From Cohnella sp. GbtcB17 (lineage in GTDB: Bacteria > Bacillota > Bacilli > Paenibacillales > Paenibacillaceae): DNA of 64,000 bases. The notes under the pieces were generated by a model. It did not search any database. It was not told the origin of the DNA and saw only the letters and a list, made by a program, of their open reading frames with translations. The translations under genes were made by a program, and so were the position numbers. Shown one piece after another: positions 33,301 to 41,775 of the stretch (position 1 is the stretch's first letter; each line of letters begins with the position of its first letter). The stretch spans positions 1 through 64,000 of the forward strand of contig NZ_JAGXJW010000021.1 in NCBI RefSeq assembly GCF_019091135.1, given 5' to 3'.

Positions 33301-35768
33301 TGAGCGCAAAGGTTAATATCTCGGTTGGAATTATATATACGTATGAAAACGGACAACGTTATAGCTTTAATATGCGTATCATAGCAGCTCAGGTTAGAAA
33401 CGCTCAAACGACGCTTGTACCCGAAAAGTATAACTTTACCTTCTATGCGATGGGAGAATTAGGGTTAAGGGCGGGGATTCGCCTTACGCTAGAGGTCGGT
33501 GCCCTATCCACGACGCTGAATAGCATTGGGGTGCAAGCAGAGCTGGGCGGATATATAAAACTATGGGGTTTCTTCTATTATCATTATGAGAGGGTAGCCG
33601 GCAGCGCTTCGACTTCTAAAATGAAAGGCGCTTATCATTTAGAGATCGGGCTATATTTAGATATAAAAATTATCGCGCAGGCGTTCAAGGGAACTTTCTC
33701 GGTCGTCCCCTTCTCCACGACCTACGAGAAGCCTTTATTTGAAGTGGGCACACGTAACGTGATTCTGGATTTCTCTTACGATCAGGATGATATAGAGCCG
33801 ATCACGATGCATGGCGAGCTTGGAAAGACCTCTTATCAGTTACCGCTTGAATACTTTATGATGGATAAGATGGATTTACACGATGGCGAGATTACGCCTT
33901 CGATACATGATCCTTCTTCCTTTCGCATCAGCTTCGCGGAGCGGGACTTGTTCAGATACGACCCTCGCAATCGCACGATTACGCCTGATCGTGATGAAGA
34001 CGCCGGCTATGAGACCAAGTTATATATTACCTATAGCGGATCAAGCGCATCCTTGGGTTCTGGCGGTCTGACGCGTACCTATAAACTCTCATACGATAAT
34101 CTTCATGATAGCTATACGCTTACCTTGAAGGAACTCGATGACAATTTGCCGATTTCCGAGATGAGCGTCATGCGGCAGATTAGCGGTCCCTATCTATCGG
34201 CGATTCCTCATATTCCGAATCCGACAAAGCAGGGTTATACATTTGCGGGTTGGTATAATGAGAGTATGGGAACGATAGGGATAAAAACGTCGCTTCCGAC
34301 TGTGATGGACGTTAAAAATAGCAACTACTATGCTGCATTTGTGCCTGCTACGGATACGCCGTATCTCGTCGAAACCTATTCCGAGAATTTACATGATAAG
34401 GGCTACACATTAGTCGATACGGAAAAATCAAGAGGAAAAACGAATGCTCTTCCTTCAGCAGATCCGAAGTATATCCCGGGGTTTATTACGCCTCAAAAGA
34501 CCCAAGAGGCGATTAAAGCAGACGGATCGACGGTAATCAAGTACTACTATAAGCGCGACACGATCAAGCTGATCTTCCAGCACGACTATTCGAAGGCAAC
34601 AGGCGATGTACCGATTTCCGCAGGCACGTATATTGAGTACATGAAGTATGGGGACAGATTAAATGTTCCGGGCTATGTGACGAATGTCGAAGGTCTTGCT
34701 TTCCTGGGTTGGGAATCGATCGATGAGGTTGTTCCGGCTGCGTCGAAAACCTATACGGCCTATCTCGACGTGAAAAAGGACATGCGGGTACGCGTAGACT
34801 ATTATTCAAGAGATAGCTACGAGGGAGAATTTACGAAAGTCGGCAGCGAAATTTATTTGGCCACCGCATTCCAAGAGTTTAATGCTCGTTCCCAGGCTGC
34901 AGGCGATTATAACAGTCCAGACGAGTACGAGTTAGCGGATGACTGGGGGCTTCCAACGGATTATAAGATCATGGTGGACCCGGATCATGCTAAAAATCTT
35001 GTGGTAAAACAATATCTGCAGCGCAAGTTTGAGCTAACGTTTGATTTAAAGGAAGGAACTTTTGCGGATGGCACTTCCGCAAAAAGCTATTTGACTGCAG
35101 GAACGCCTTATCCAGTACCGTCTAATCCAACGCGTGAAGGTTATATATTTGCAGGCTGGTCGCCTGCAATTCCGTCCGGGTATCGAGAAATGCCTGCGGG
35201 CAATCTAACCTACACGGCACAGTGGACAGAGGACGCAGAAAAGCAAAAGTATACGGTGGAGCATTATCAAAGAGGAACGGGGATTGACGATCCATTTGAA
35301 TTGGCCGATAGGGAAGAATTGCAAGGGGCAATTGGGGACACGGTAACCGCAGCCTATAAAACCTACTCCGGCTTCTATGCGCTGCAGGGATCGGGGACCG
35401 ATTACGAAACCGTAAGCAGCGGAATCGTGAATGCGGATGGCACTACGACGCTGAAGCTGTATTACGATCGAAAAGTGTATAAGGTGAAATTTATCGTTAT
35501 CGATCCGTCTACCCAACAGGAAAAGATCATCAATGAAGAAACCTACCGTTTTGGCGTGCAGTTTATGATTCCAAGTAAAGTCGTCTGGGAATTAGGCGTG
35601 ACCGGTACCGGATGGAAGGCGTTAGACGGAGCGCCGGAAATCAAGGAATATGATTTGAACTTGGTACCTGCACAAAATGCGACTTATGAGCTCATTTTGG
35701 AGGGCGGAGAAGGCGGGGATCCAGGCTTTCCGGGAGATCCGGGTTTCCCAGGCTTTCCGGGTTTTTGA
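30312..35768 (+). CDS. Giant SLH-anchored surface protein with InlB/MucBP-type repeats and a large uncharacterised beta-rich core
   Basis: 1818 residues, TTG start with AGGGAGAG upstream (in-frame ATG 30324 is the alternative). Signal peptide ~1-26; three SLH repeats at the N-terminus (~94-273); Thr/Pro linker (~275-315); InlB-type repeat (~315-380, LYARFVE); a ~900-residue core (~387-1287) I cannot assign, rich in alternating hydrophobic strands (VTIEVSADHEIKIKLTGTF; GIRLTLEVGALSTTL) with an acidic helical insert; then InlB-type and MucBP-like modules (GYTFAGWYNE; VIKYYYKRD; GYIFAGWSP; KLYYDR). It ends in a short collagen-like GDPGFPGDPGFPGFPGF tail. Base composition is AT-richer than the neighbouring surface genes. 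Probably a cell-surface adhesin or scaffold. Confidence 0.85.
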   Translation: MYKRMIRFTLSVLLSISLVAPSLAAAQTRSVSDLSGFSGLSRFSDSSNAGESKTESLALPPTNALSNSWNGIVQNISPVAAVQNPTNANTTSAFNDVKQGDWFFDAANYVNRNGLFQGTGEKAFSPQGTMTRAMFVTVLGRIAGIDASTYTSASPYTDVSAGSYYAPYVQWANEHGIVTGIGRSKFVPDNTVTKEQMATIMVRYFEKFNIDYKAGNAVTTEPTDIDKASSWARDAILELWRAGLITGDRNGNFNPTSHATRAEAATFVMRSNEVIKGSSPSTPTSTPILTPTPTTSPTPTPANPTTPTTPTPTTYTITFYTDGGTPIANKSVVAGHTLGELPTARKANYSFLDWYTDRALTKVVSLDAIVTSDMTLYARFVELSEQALEVQSIPVISKLDQPSTFSIKVVDRSGQLAESAIKNAIAFSSSSHLDFAAYSGISITKSGNEYVIAANNENKKFPEGGTFKLVLNDDALVFKEGDTEYDSSTREVAFTTAKAEVNNIKFNSKLKYLSASEVSLMSQDGQQAKFIANSLYTYEIEGGSAQTIVSDYENGYFIYDGGGIEVGDTVAIYDGAHPNARNGSAPLEDEGNVSYVEIFSIKNGNEYHYGSPDVADIIFVPDVLPVNVAADTDGAPNDFSITVPESTMDFSDAKYEGFKFREDLSVEPGDFIAFYTGEWSEASQLADYAQIKTVDLANHAYTITYEIISEEAMRNSFDYYKKNQKLENEELLNDDSIARLEAEMTKSAIDSGFARQASGYLASMALQTDSFKELNADSAQFNDSDIQYLKENAAQGTSLMKIAGSKVEVSVEQVKVNISSNLKHFEGKTGIRASLEIAAEVTIEVSADHEIKIKLTGTFEQEFSVNLSVGGEIYWEDFWFISIPVDYSVNADLDVYTYTAVRFDANLGLFEKEEDIDWNSDDVINVARQIKKVMEETEKYTDNEIDDISNDLPELYQEFLENEDIDWVDIVKKEIFRTSTRVVYGIFEVVFKAEFVVSAKVNISVGIIYTYENGQRYSFNMRIIAAQVRNAQTTLVPEKYNFTFYAMGELGLRAGIRLTLEVGALSTTLNSIGVQAELGGYIKLWGFFYYHYERVAGSASTSKMKGAYHLEIGLYLDIKIIAQAFKGTFSVVPFSTTYEKPLFEVGTRNVILDFSYDQDDIEPITMHGELGKTSYQLPLEYFMMDKMDLHDGEITPSIHDPSSFRISFAERDLFRYDPRNRTITPDRDEDAGYETKLYITYSGSSASLGSGGLTRTYKLSYDNLHDSYTLTLKELDDNLPISEMSVMRQISGPYLSAIPHIPNPTKQGYTFAGWYNESMGTIGIKTSLPTVMDVKNSNYYAAFVPATDTPYLVETYSENLHDKGYTLVDTEKSRGKTNALPSADPKYIPGFITPQKTQEAIKADGSTVIKYYYKRDTIKLIFQHDYSKATGDVPISAGTYIEYMKYGDRLNVPGYVTNVEGLAFLGWESIDEVVPAASKTYTAYLDVKKDMRVRVDYYSRDSYEGEFTKVGSEIYLATAFQEFNARSQAAGDYNSPDEYELADDWGLPTDYKIMVDPDHAKNLVVKQYLQRKFELTFDLKEGTFADGTSAKSYLTAGTPYPVPSNPTREGYIFAGWSPAIPSGYREMPAGNLTYTAQWTEDAEKQKYTVEHYQRGTGIDDPFELADREELQGAIGDTVTAAYKTYSGFYALQGSGTDYETVSSGIVNADGTTTLKLYYDRKVYKVKFIVIDPSTQQEKIINEETYRFGVQFMIPSKVVWELGVTGTGWKALDGAPEIKEYDLNLVPAQNATYELILEGGEGGDPGFPGDPGFPGFPGF

Positions 35769-35808
35769 GGGGTTTAATCCGGTTGTTGTGCTTGAGTTTC
35801 GTTTTATG

Positions 35809-35849
35809 AAAAGGTTCATCGCAGCCGACTGCTGCGATGAACCTTTTTT
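35809..35849 (+). terminator. Terminator of the giant SLH gene
   Basis: 16-bp stem AAAAGGTTCATCGCAG / CTGCGATGAACCTTTT with 7-nt loop followed by T. Confidence 0.9.
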
Positions 35850-35962
35850 ACAAGTAGGAGCAAAACAGCAGGATACAGACGCGATTGAAGTTGGTTATAA
35901 ACAGTGTTACGCTAGCAACGATACGTACAGCCACTATTCTAGCTACAAAGAAAGGTCATACG

Positions 35963-37702
35963 ATGATAAAAGTCGAACGACTATCCTTCTCGTTTCCGCA
36001 AAAGGAGCTCTATAAAGATATTTCGTTTACGCTTGAGGAAGGGCAGCATTGCGCTTTTATCGGAACAAGCGGCAATGGGAAAAGCACGTTAATAGACATA
36101 CTGATGGATCCGGACAGATATCTGTTCGATGGCGGCCTAGAAATAGACCCGGTTTGCAAAATCGGGCATGTAAGTCAATTCTCGCAACTGGATAACACGA
36201 AAGACACAACCGTTTTTGAATATATAGGGGAAGACTTTATTCAGATACAAGATGAGATCGCTTCAATTTGTACGGAGATGGAATCGGCCTCGGAGCTGGA
36301 ATTATTATTGGAAAAGTATCAACTCGCTTTAGATGCATTAGAAGCCATCGGCGGGGATGATTTTGAAAGCAGCATCAATAAGAAACTGAATCTAGCCAAC
36401 CTCACGAAGCTAAGAGATCAAAGGGTATCGGACCTGAGCGGCGGGGAGTTCAAGCTTATTCAAGTGATGAAGGAAATGCTTCGTCGTCCCGACGTACTGA
36501 TCATGGACGAGCCGGATGTATTTCTGGACTTTGAAAACCTAAATGCGCTTAAACATCTGATTAATTCTCACAAAGGGACATTGCTTGTTGTGACGCACAA
36601 CCGATATCTGTTGAATCATTGCTTCGACAAGATCCTGCACCTTGAAAACAGGGAGATCCAAGAGTTTGACGGGCGGTATATGGATTATAACTTCTCCTTG
36701 CTTCAGACTAAGGTGGAGCTGCAAGAAATCGCAGTCGCCGAGGCAGAAGAAAGCGAAAGAAACGAGAAAATTATCCATAACCTAAGAGCGATTGCATCCT
36801 ATAACTCAGAAGCCTCAAGGGGTAAAGCGTTAAAGGCCAGAGTCAGGTTTCAAGAGCGATTGGAAGCGCGCAGAATTAAAGCGCCGTTCGTGGCGTTGAA
36901 GCAGCCGGCGATCCGTTTCGATCTGGATCATGAACTCGAAGATCGCACCGTTATACAGGTCAGCAACTATAGCGTTGCCTTTGATGATCTGCTCTTGGAC
37001 CATGTTAGCTTTGAGATCAAATCTACGGATAAAGTAGCCATCATCGGCGCCAACGGCACCGGGAAAACGACTTTACTCCGAGATATCTTTAAAAACAGTC
37101 ATGATTCAATTGAGATCGATGCCGATGTTAAAGTGGCGTATTTATCCCAGAATCAAGGCGAAGTGCTCCAGGATTCGAACACGATATTGGAAGAGTTCAT
37201 CGAGGCCGGGTTTAAAACTTACGATGAGATTAGATCGTACATTTCAACCTATGGCTTTGAAGGAGAAATCGTTAATCAAAAGATAGCCTCTTTATCCGGC
37301 GGAGAGAAAAATTTGCTTCAAATCGCTAAAGTAGCCGCCAGTAAGGCAAACGTACTGCTTCTGGATGAACCGACCAGCCATTTAGACACCTACACGCAAC
37401 TCGCCCTGGAGAAAGCCATTGAGGACTATAAAGGCGCGATTCTCATGATTTCTCATGATTTCTACGCGGTTGTAAACGGTATGGACTATGTGTTAATCGT
37501 TGAAGATAAGACGATCAGAAAAATGAGCATGCGAAAATTTAGGCAGATGATTTATGCTGATCATTTTGATCGAGACTATCTGGAAAAGGAAGAAAAGAAA
37601 AAGTCGGTTGAAATGAAAATCGAATCGGCTTTGAAAGATACGGATTTTGAACTTGCAAAAGGTTTGGTCGATGAGCTGGAAGCGTTGATTAAGTTACTTT
37701 AA
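35963..37702 (+). CDS. ABC-F family ATPase (ribosome-associated or antibiotic-protection type)
   Basis: 579 residues from ATG 35963 (GAAAGG upstream); an upstream in-frame TTG at 35885 lacks a ribosome site and similarity. Two ABC domains and no membrane helices: Walker A GTSGNGKST (34-42) and GANGTGKTT (~361-370), signatures LSGGEFK (~158) and LSGGEKN (~444), Walker B VLIMDEPDVFLD and VLLLDEPTSHLD. A charged linker joins them (EEAESERNEKI-like; SRGKALKARVRFQERL). ABC-F proteins bind the ribosomal E site and either modulate translation or dislodge antibiotics; which subclass cannot be told by eye. Confidence 0.88.
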   Translation: MIKVERLSFSFPQKELYKDISFTLEEGQHCAFIGTSGNGKSTLIDILMDPDRYLFDGGLEIDPVCKIGHVSQFSQLDNTKDTTVFEYIGEDFIQIQDEIASICTEMESASELELLLEKYQLALDALEAIGGDDFESSINKKLNLANLTKLRDQRVSDLSGGEFKLIQVMKEMLRRPDVLIMDEPDVFLDFENLNALKHLINSHKGTLLVVTHNRYLLNHCFDKILHLENREIQEFDGRYMDYNFSLLQTKVELQEIAVAEAEESERNEKIIHNLRAIASYNSEASRGKALKARVRFQERLEARRIKAPFVALKQPAIRFDLDHELEDRTVIQVSNYSVAFDDLLLDHVSFEIKSTDKVAIIGANGTGKTTLLRDIFKNSHDSIEIDADVKVAYLSQNQGEVLQDSNTILEEFIEAGFKTYDEIRSYISTYGFEGEIVNQKIASLSGGEKNLLQIAKVAASKANVLLLDEPTSHLDTYTQLALEKAIEDYKGAILMISHDFYAVVNGMDYVLIVEDKTIRKMSMRKFRQMIYADHFDRDYLEKEEKKKSVEMKIESALKDTDFELAKGLVDELEALIKLL

Positions 37703-37732
37703 GTTTACGGATAATCCGGCCTGTTTTGCGAG

Positions 37733-37761
37733 AGAAGCTACCAGCCATGGTAGCTTCTTTG
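37733..37761 (+). terminator. Terminator of the ABC-F gene
   Basis: Perfect 10-bp stem AGAAGCTACC / GGTAGCTTCT, loop AGCCAT, then TTTG. Confidence 0.85.
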
Positions 37762-37817
37762 TCTATCGTAGGTGTAGCTATTTTGCCGCTAGATCCGTTA
37801 GTATTGATCCAGCAGAT

Positions 37818-38744
37818 TTAATCGAATTCCACATGGGTCAGCTGTTCGGATACTTCCCAGAGTCTCGATGCGACAGCAGGATCGAGCGCTTGCGGAGCAA
37901 TCTTGCCCGGTTTGGGCAAGCCTCTTAGTTCGGAAAAGCCGCTTGGACCATAATAAGTCCCGCCTTTTGCATGGGGCGACGTGGCTGCGAACAGCGTCGG
38001 AAGAGCGCCCTGGGCAGCCGGTTGGAACAAGACCGAGCCCAGCGTCCTTCTTAAAATCCCGGCAGGGCTGTTCGGTCCGGATCCGTTCACGATCAGCTCC
38101 GTTCGAGAAATTCCCGGATGAACCGGAATGCTCATTAGATTCCAACCGGATGCATCGCTTCGCCGTTGAAGCTCCAGCGCGAACATCAGCATGGCTATTT
38201 TGGATTGAGAATAAGCTTCCATGGCATGATAGCGGCGTTCGAATTGCAGATCGTCAAAATGGATGGCGCCGTTGCGGTGGGCAATGCTGCTTAGGTGGAC
38301 TACACGCGGGTTTTTCCCTTTACGCAGCAAAGGCATGAGGTGAGCGGTCAATGCAAAGTGCCCGAGGTAATTCGTTCCGAATTGAAGCTCAAACCCGTCT
38401 TTCGTGGTTTTGCGGGTGGGCGGCGTCATAACGCCGGCGTTGTTGATCAGCAGATCCAGGCTTTGACGCTCCTTCGTCATCCGCTCTCCGAACGCTTGTA
38501 TCGAGGACAGACTGGCAAGATCCAATTCCGCAAAGCGTACTTGGGCTGAGGGTACGGTGCTGCGGATCTTTTTAACGGCATCCTCTCCCTTCGCATGATC
38601 GCGGCCCGCCAAAATAACTTCCGCGCCATGCTTGGCCAATTCCAGGGCCGTTTCATAGCCCAAGCCTCCCGTGCCGGTAATAATCGCTGAGCGGCCTAGC
38701 TGTGTTGGAATATCCGTTGCTGTCCATTTAGGAAAATGGTTCAT
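37818..38744 (-). CDS. SDR family oxidoreductase (retinol dehydrogenase-like)
   Basis: 308 residues. TGTGGLG (23-29) is a slightly altered cofactor motif (the usual TGxxxGIG); NNAG at 101-104, catalytic S152/S153, Y178 and K182 (YSQSK). The layout, including the QFGTNYLGHFALT segment, fits the WWOX/retinol-dehydrogenase-like group of NADP-dependent reductases. Transcribed from a MerR-type promoter with a 19-bp spacer and divergent from a MerR regulator, so probably induced by the MerR ligand. Substrate unknown. Confidence 0.87.
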   Translation of the reverse strand: MNHFPKWTATDIPTQLGRSAIITGTGGLGYETALELAKHGAEVILAGRDHAKGEDAVKKIRSTVPSAQVRFAELDLASLSSIQAFGERMTKERQSLDLLINNAGVMTPPTRKTTKDGFELQFGTNYLGHFALTAHLMPLLRKGKNPRVVHLSSIAHRNGAIHFDDLQFERRYHAMEAYSQSKIAMLMFALELQRRSDASGWNLMSIPVHPGISRTELIVNGSGPNSPAGILRRTLGSVLFQPAAQGALPTLFAATSPHAKGGTYYGPSGFSELRGLPKPGKIAPQALDPAVASRLWEVSEQLTHVEFD

Positions 38745-38799
38745 TTCCTTTCACTCCTATCTTCCTGATTGAAGATCGACGGGCTGCTCTTTATACTTA

Positions 38800-38830
38800 A
38801 TGCTAACGCTTAGAGCTTTATCGAAGTCAA
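38800..38830 (-). promoter_or_regulatory. MerR-type promoter of the SDR gene (19-bp spacer)
   Basis: Minus strand TTGACT-N19-TAGCAT. The over-long 19-bp spacer and the dyad CTAA-GCG-TTAG inside it are the hallmarks of promoters that MerR-family activators untwist. Confidence 0.78.
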
Positions 38831-38864
38831 GCGTTTATTCCCAAAATCGACGAGGTGAAGGGAA

Positions 38865-39239
38865 ATGTACAGCATCAATGAAGTAGCTGCGATTTGCGAT
38901 GTGACGGCGCATACGCTCCGCTTTTACGACAAAGAAGGGCTGTTGCCGTTTGTGGGTCGTAATGGGGCGGGGAACCGGGTGTTTTCCGAACGAGATCTGA
39001 CGATTGTAAAATTTATATGCTGCTTAAAGAACACGGGGATGGCGATTAAAGAGATCAAGAGGTATATCGAACTGGGCATGGAGGGCGAAGATACTGCGGC
39101 AACTCGGAGGGATATGATTATCGAACATCGTAAGGAAGTGCAGCGGCAAATCGACGATTTGAAAAAGAGCCTGACGATTATTGATTTGAAGGTTGCATTT
39201 TATGACTCCTATAAAGTTGAATTTCATGGTGAACATTAG
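38865..39239 (+). CDS. MerR-family transcriptional regulator
   Basis: 124 residues. N-terminal winged helix MYSINEVAAICDVTAHTLRFYDKEGLLPFVGRNGAGNRVF, then a coiled-coil helix (MIIEHRKEVQRQIDDLKKSLTII). Two adjacent Cys (CC in VKFICCL) lie in the DNA-binding half, not in a metal-binding loop, so a metal sensor is not indicated. Short C-terminus like AdhR/YraB-type aldehyde regulators. Divergent from the SDR gene with a 19-bp-spacer promoter between, its evident target. Confidence 0.88.
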   Translation: MYSINEVAAICDVTAHTLRFYDKEGLLPFVGRNGAGNRVFSERDLTIVKFICCLKNTGMAIKEIKRYIELGMEGEDTAATRRDMIIEHRKEVQRQIDDLKKSLTIIDLKVAFYDSYKVEFHGEH

Positions 39240-39332
39240 TCTTATTTCCATTCACTGTGTTCCTTTAAACCCCTTTCACTTGGAGTAGACTCTAACGGCA
39301 AAGGCATGCGAGGAAAAAGGAAGTGAACGACC

Positions 39333-40280
39333 TTGAACAAAACCGAGCGCATGCTGGCCATCGTCATCGAGCTGCAGCGCAAAGGGGTGCTGCGGGCCGA
39401 GGATCTGGCCGGCCGGTTCGAGACGAGCGTCCGTACGATCTACCGCGACATGCAAGCGCTCAGCGAGATGGGCGTGCCGGTGGCGGGAGCGACGGGCATA
39501 GGCTACTCGCTGATGGAGGGCTACTTCCTGCCTCCGGTCAGCTTCACGGCGGAGGAAGCGACGGCGCTGCTCGTGGGGGCGGACTTCGTCGAGCTGAGGC
39601 TGGACGCGACGTACGGCTCGAATGCCCGAAGCGCGCAGGAGAAGATCGAGGCCATTTTGCCCGACCATGTGCGCGAGGAAACAGCCCGGCTGCGGTCGGC
39701 GATCCGGCTGCTGAACGATCGAGCGGCGACAACGCGCGGGGAGGAAAAGGAAACGTTCGAGCAGCTGCGCCGGGCGATCGTACAGAAGCGCAAGATTAGG
39801 TTTGGCTATTCCAAAAGCCTGCCGGGATCGGACGGCCATCGCCACAGCGAGCGAACGGCCGACCCTTACGGGCTCGTATTTTCTCAAGGGGCATGGGTGC
39901 TCGTTGCGTTTTGCCATTTGCGGGGAGACGTTCGCCATTTTCGGCTGTCCCGCATGAATGAGCTTGTCGTCCTTGACGCGTCGTTTGAAGTGCTGCCCGG
40001 CTTTAGCCTTCACAACCGGCGGCACAGAGACGATCGGAACGTCATCGTGCGGATGCTGGTCGATCCGGCCATCGCCGACCTGGTCCGGGGTTCGGACAAC
40101 TTCTATATGGAAACGTTCGAGCCGGGGGAGGAAGGCTGGCTGGCGACATTCCGCGTGCGGCAGGTCGAGGAGCTGCTTCAGTGGACGCTCGGCTGGGGGG
40201 CGGCGGTGCGCGTGCTGGAGCCGGAGTCGCTGCGGGATCGCATGGGCGCGGAAATCGAAAGCATGCGAAAAAGGTACTGA
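39333..40280 (+). CDS. HTH-WYL domain transcriptional regulator (YafY-type)
   Basis: 315 residues, TTG start with AAAGGAAG upstream. HTH_11 at 1-60 (VLRAEDLAGRFETSVRTIYRDMQALSEMGVPV), WYL domain about 140-215 (ADPYGLVFSQGAWVLVAFCHLRGDVRHFRLSRM), and a C-terminal WCX-like region. Distinctly GC-richer than its neighbours. Followed 64 nt later by a DinB-family gene, probably co-transcribed; this pairing of YafY regulator and DinB protein is common in Paenibacillaceae as I recall. Not closely related to the WYL regulators at 23 and 46 kb. Confidence 0.87.
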   Translation: MNKTERMLAIVIELQRKGVLRAEDLAGRFETSVRTIYRDMQALSEMGVPVAGATGIGYSLMEGYFLPPVSFTAEEATALLVGADFVELRLDATYGSNARSAQEKIEAILPDHVREETARLRSAIRLLNDRAATTRGEEKETFEQLRRAIVQKRKIRFGYSKSLPGSDGHRHSERTADPYGLVFSQGAWVLVAFCHLRGDVRHFRLSRMNELVVLDASFEVLPGFSLHNRRHRDDRNVIVRMLVDPAIADLVRGSDNFYMETFEPGEEGWLATFRVRQVEELLQWTLGWGAAVRVLEPESLRDRMGAEIESMRKRY

Positions 40281-40344
40281 CAAGCTTGTGTCAGGAGCGA
40301 TGTCGTATGCTGGAGCCAACTCAGTCAAAGGAGTGGTTCCGGCC

Positions 40345-40941
40345 ATGAACACGAAGGAAACGCTGCGCCAATTCGAAGCGACGGTAAACGACTATATTCA
40401 GGAGCTGGAGGACTTCAGCCTCGAGCAGCTGCTATGGAAGCCTGCGGAGGATGAATGGTCGCTTGGCCAGATGCATATGCATTTGATCCTCTCCGCACAG
40501 TTCATGCAATTGAGGAATGTTGCACTGTGCCTCGCGCCGAACGGCGAGTCGACGGGGGCGCCTGTGGGGAAGACCGCGCAGGGGGAAGCATTGTTCAGGG
40601 CGGGCAGCTTCCCGCCTGAGCGCGTTCAGGTGCCGCCATCGCCCCAGTACACGCCGCCCCAGCCGGAGAGCAAGGAACAAATCGCAGACGGGCTGCGCGA
40701 GACGGTGCGTCGGATGACCGAGATCGAGCCGAAGGTGGCGGCAGTTTTTGATCCGGCTCCGGCGGCTCAAGACGTATCGGAGCCGAGCAACGACCAGGCT
40801 GTCGAGCTTGCGCAAAGAACGGTCGCTCACCCGCGGCTCGGCGGCTTGAATGCGCTCGAGTGGTTCCGGCTGATCGAGATGCACTACCGCCACCATCTGC
40901 TGCAGAAAAAGCGGCTGGTCGACGCCTGGAAGCAAGCATAG
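40345..40941 (+). CDS. DinB-family metal-dependent protein
   Basis: 198 residues from ATG 40345 (AAAGGAG upstream). Four-helix DinB/YfiT fold with spaced His pairs (SLGQMHMHLILSAQFM near the N-terminal third and IEMHYRHHLLQKKRL at the end) that would form the metal site. Family members include bacillithiol/mycothiol transferases and many of unknown role. Central Pro/Gln-rich insert. Likely in an operon with the WYL regulator upstream. No substrate can be assigned. Confidence 0.8.
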   Translation: MNTKETLRQFEATVNDYIQELEDFSLEQLLWKPAEDEWSLGQMHMHLILSAQFMQLRNVALCLAPNGESTGAPVGKTAQGEALFRAGSFPPERVQVPPSPQYTPPQPESKEQIADGLRETVRRMTEIEPKVAAVFDPAPAAQDVSEPSNDQAVELAQRTVAHPRLGGLNALEWFRLIEMHYRHHLLQKKRLVDAWKQA

Positions 40942-40943
40942 AA

Positions 40944-40982
40944 GAAAACAGTCGGGCCGGCTGCCGGTCCGACTGTTTCTTA
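40944..40982. terminator. Bidirectional terminator between DinB and nitroreductase genes
   Basis: Nearly perfect 16-bp stem AAACAGTCGGGCCGGC / GCCGGTCCGACTGTTT, A-rich before and T-rich after. Confidence 0.85.
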
Positions 40983-41006
40983 TCGGAAGATGCCCATTTA
41001 GCGCCA

Positions 41007-41645
41007 TTAGCGCCAAAAAGTAATGTCCTCGCCGGGCAAGCGCACGGATTCGTGGCCCGCTTCTTTAGCTTTTCCGATCGCGACGATCATGACCGGTACA
41101 TACCGTTCGTCGTCCAGATCGAATGCGCGAACGACCTGATCGCGTTCAAAGCCGCCCATCGGATTCGTATCGTAGCCGTGCGCACGGGCGACCAGCATGA
41201 GCTGCATGGCAAACAAGCTGGCATCGACTTTGGCGATCTCGATCTTTACCTCTCGCGGCAATTGGGGGAACATGCCCATGATCTGTCCGACCAGATTGTC
41301 GCGGACGTCGCTGGGCATTTTCCCTGCTTCCACAGCCGCATTATAAATTTTTTCTACATACCCTTCACTCTGCGTATCCCCCAATATAATGAGCATCGCC
41401 GCAGAAGTGTCGTTTTGACGCGTATTAAACTGTACGAGAGGCCGAAGCTTGTTCTTCCCTTCCGGGGAATGAACGACGATGACCCGCCACGGCTGCATAT
41501 TGGCAGAGGATGGCGCCAAGCTTGCTTCCTCGATGATCGCTTGCATTTCTTCCTTCGCGATTTTGACGTTCTCATCGTAAATCTTCACGGAACGACGTCC
41601 GGTCACGATGTCGGTAAAATCGTTATTTTTGATTGGCTCCAGCAT
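41007..41645 (-). CDS. Nitroreductase family protein
   Basis: 212 residues from ATG 41645 (AAGGAGAG upstream); the frame stays open 59 codons further but crosses the promoter. FMN-binding GRRSVKIYD near the N-terminus, EEASLAPSSANMQPWRVIVV, and FERDQVVRAFDLDDERYVPVMIVAIGKAK near the C-terminus are standard nitroreductase blocks. Uses NAD(P)H to reduce nitroaromatics, quinones or enals. Driven by a MerR-type promoter and divergent from a MerR regulator, so inducible. Confidence 0.9.
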   Translation of the reverse strand: MLEPIKNNDFTDIVTGRRSVKIYDENVKIAKEEMQAIIEEASLAPSSANMQPWRVIVVHSPEGKNKLRPLVQFNTRQNDTSAAMLIILGDTQSEGYVEKIYNAAVEAGKMPSDVRDNLVGQIMGMFPQLPREVKIEIAKVDASLFAMQLMLVARAHGYDTNPMGGFERDQVVRAFDLDDERYVPVMIVAIGKAKEAGHESVRLPGEDITFWR

Positions 41646-41711
41646 GTTATCTCTCCTTGGATCGGACCAGTTATTTTGACAATGGCGTTGTCTCTGGTTA
41701 TCCTGTTCGTT

Positions 41712-41742
41712 AGTATGAACTATGAACCTTGGTTCATAGCAA
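41712..41742 (-). promoter_or_regulatory. MerR-type promoter of the nitroreductase gene (19-bp spacer)
   Basis: Minus strand TTGCTA-N19-CATACT with an almost perfect palindrome CTATGAACC-TT-GGTTCATAG (plus 41720-41739) filling the spacer. Textbook MerR activator site. Confidence 0.85.
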
Positions 41743-41775
41743 GCACCTATTTCGATAAGCGGGAAGGGAATAGAG

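Noticed and set aside
34564..35768. Frameshift or truncation at the C-terminus of the giant SLH protein
   Set aside because: The collagen-like tail ends in a clean TGA followed by a proper terminator, so the gene appears complete.
35885..35962. Upstream N-terminal extension of the ABC-F protein
   Set aside because: TTG without ribosome site; ABC similarity begins exactly at MIKVERLSFSF (35963). A regulatory leader peptide was considered, but no stop codon or ribosome site defines one.
39276..40352. 358-codon minus-strand open frame opposite the WYL gene at 39333
   Set aside because: High-GC antisense shadow; the plus strand encodes a complete HTH-WYL protein with motifs.
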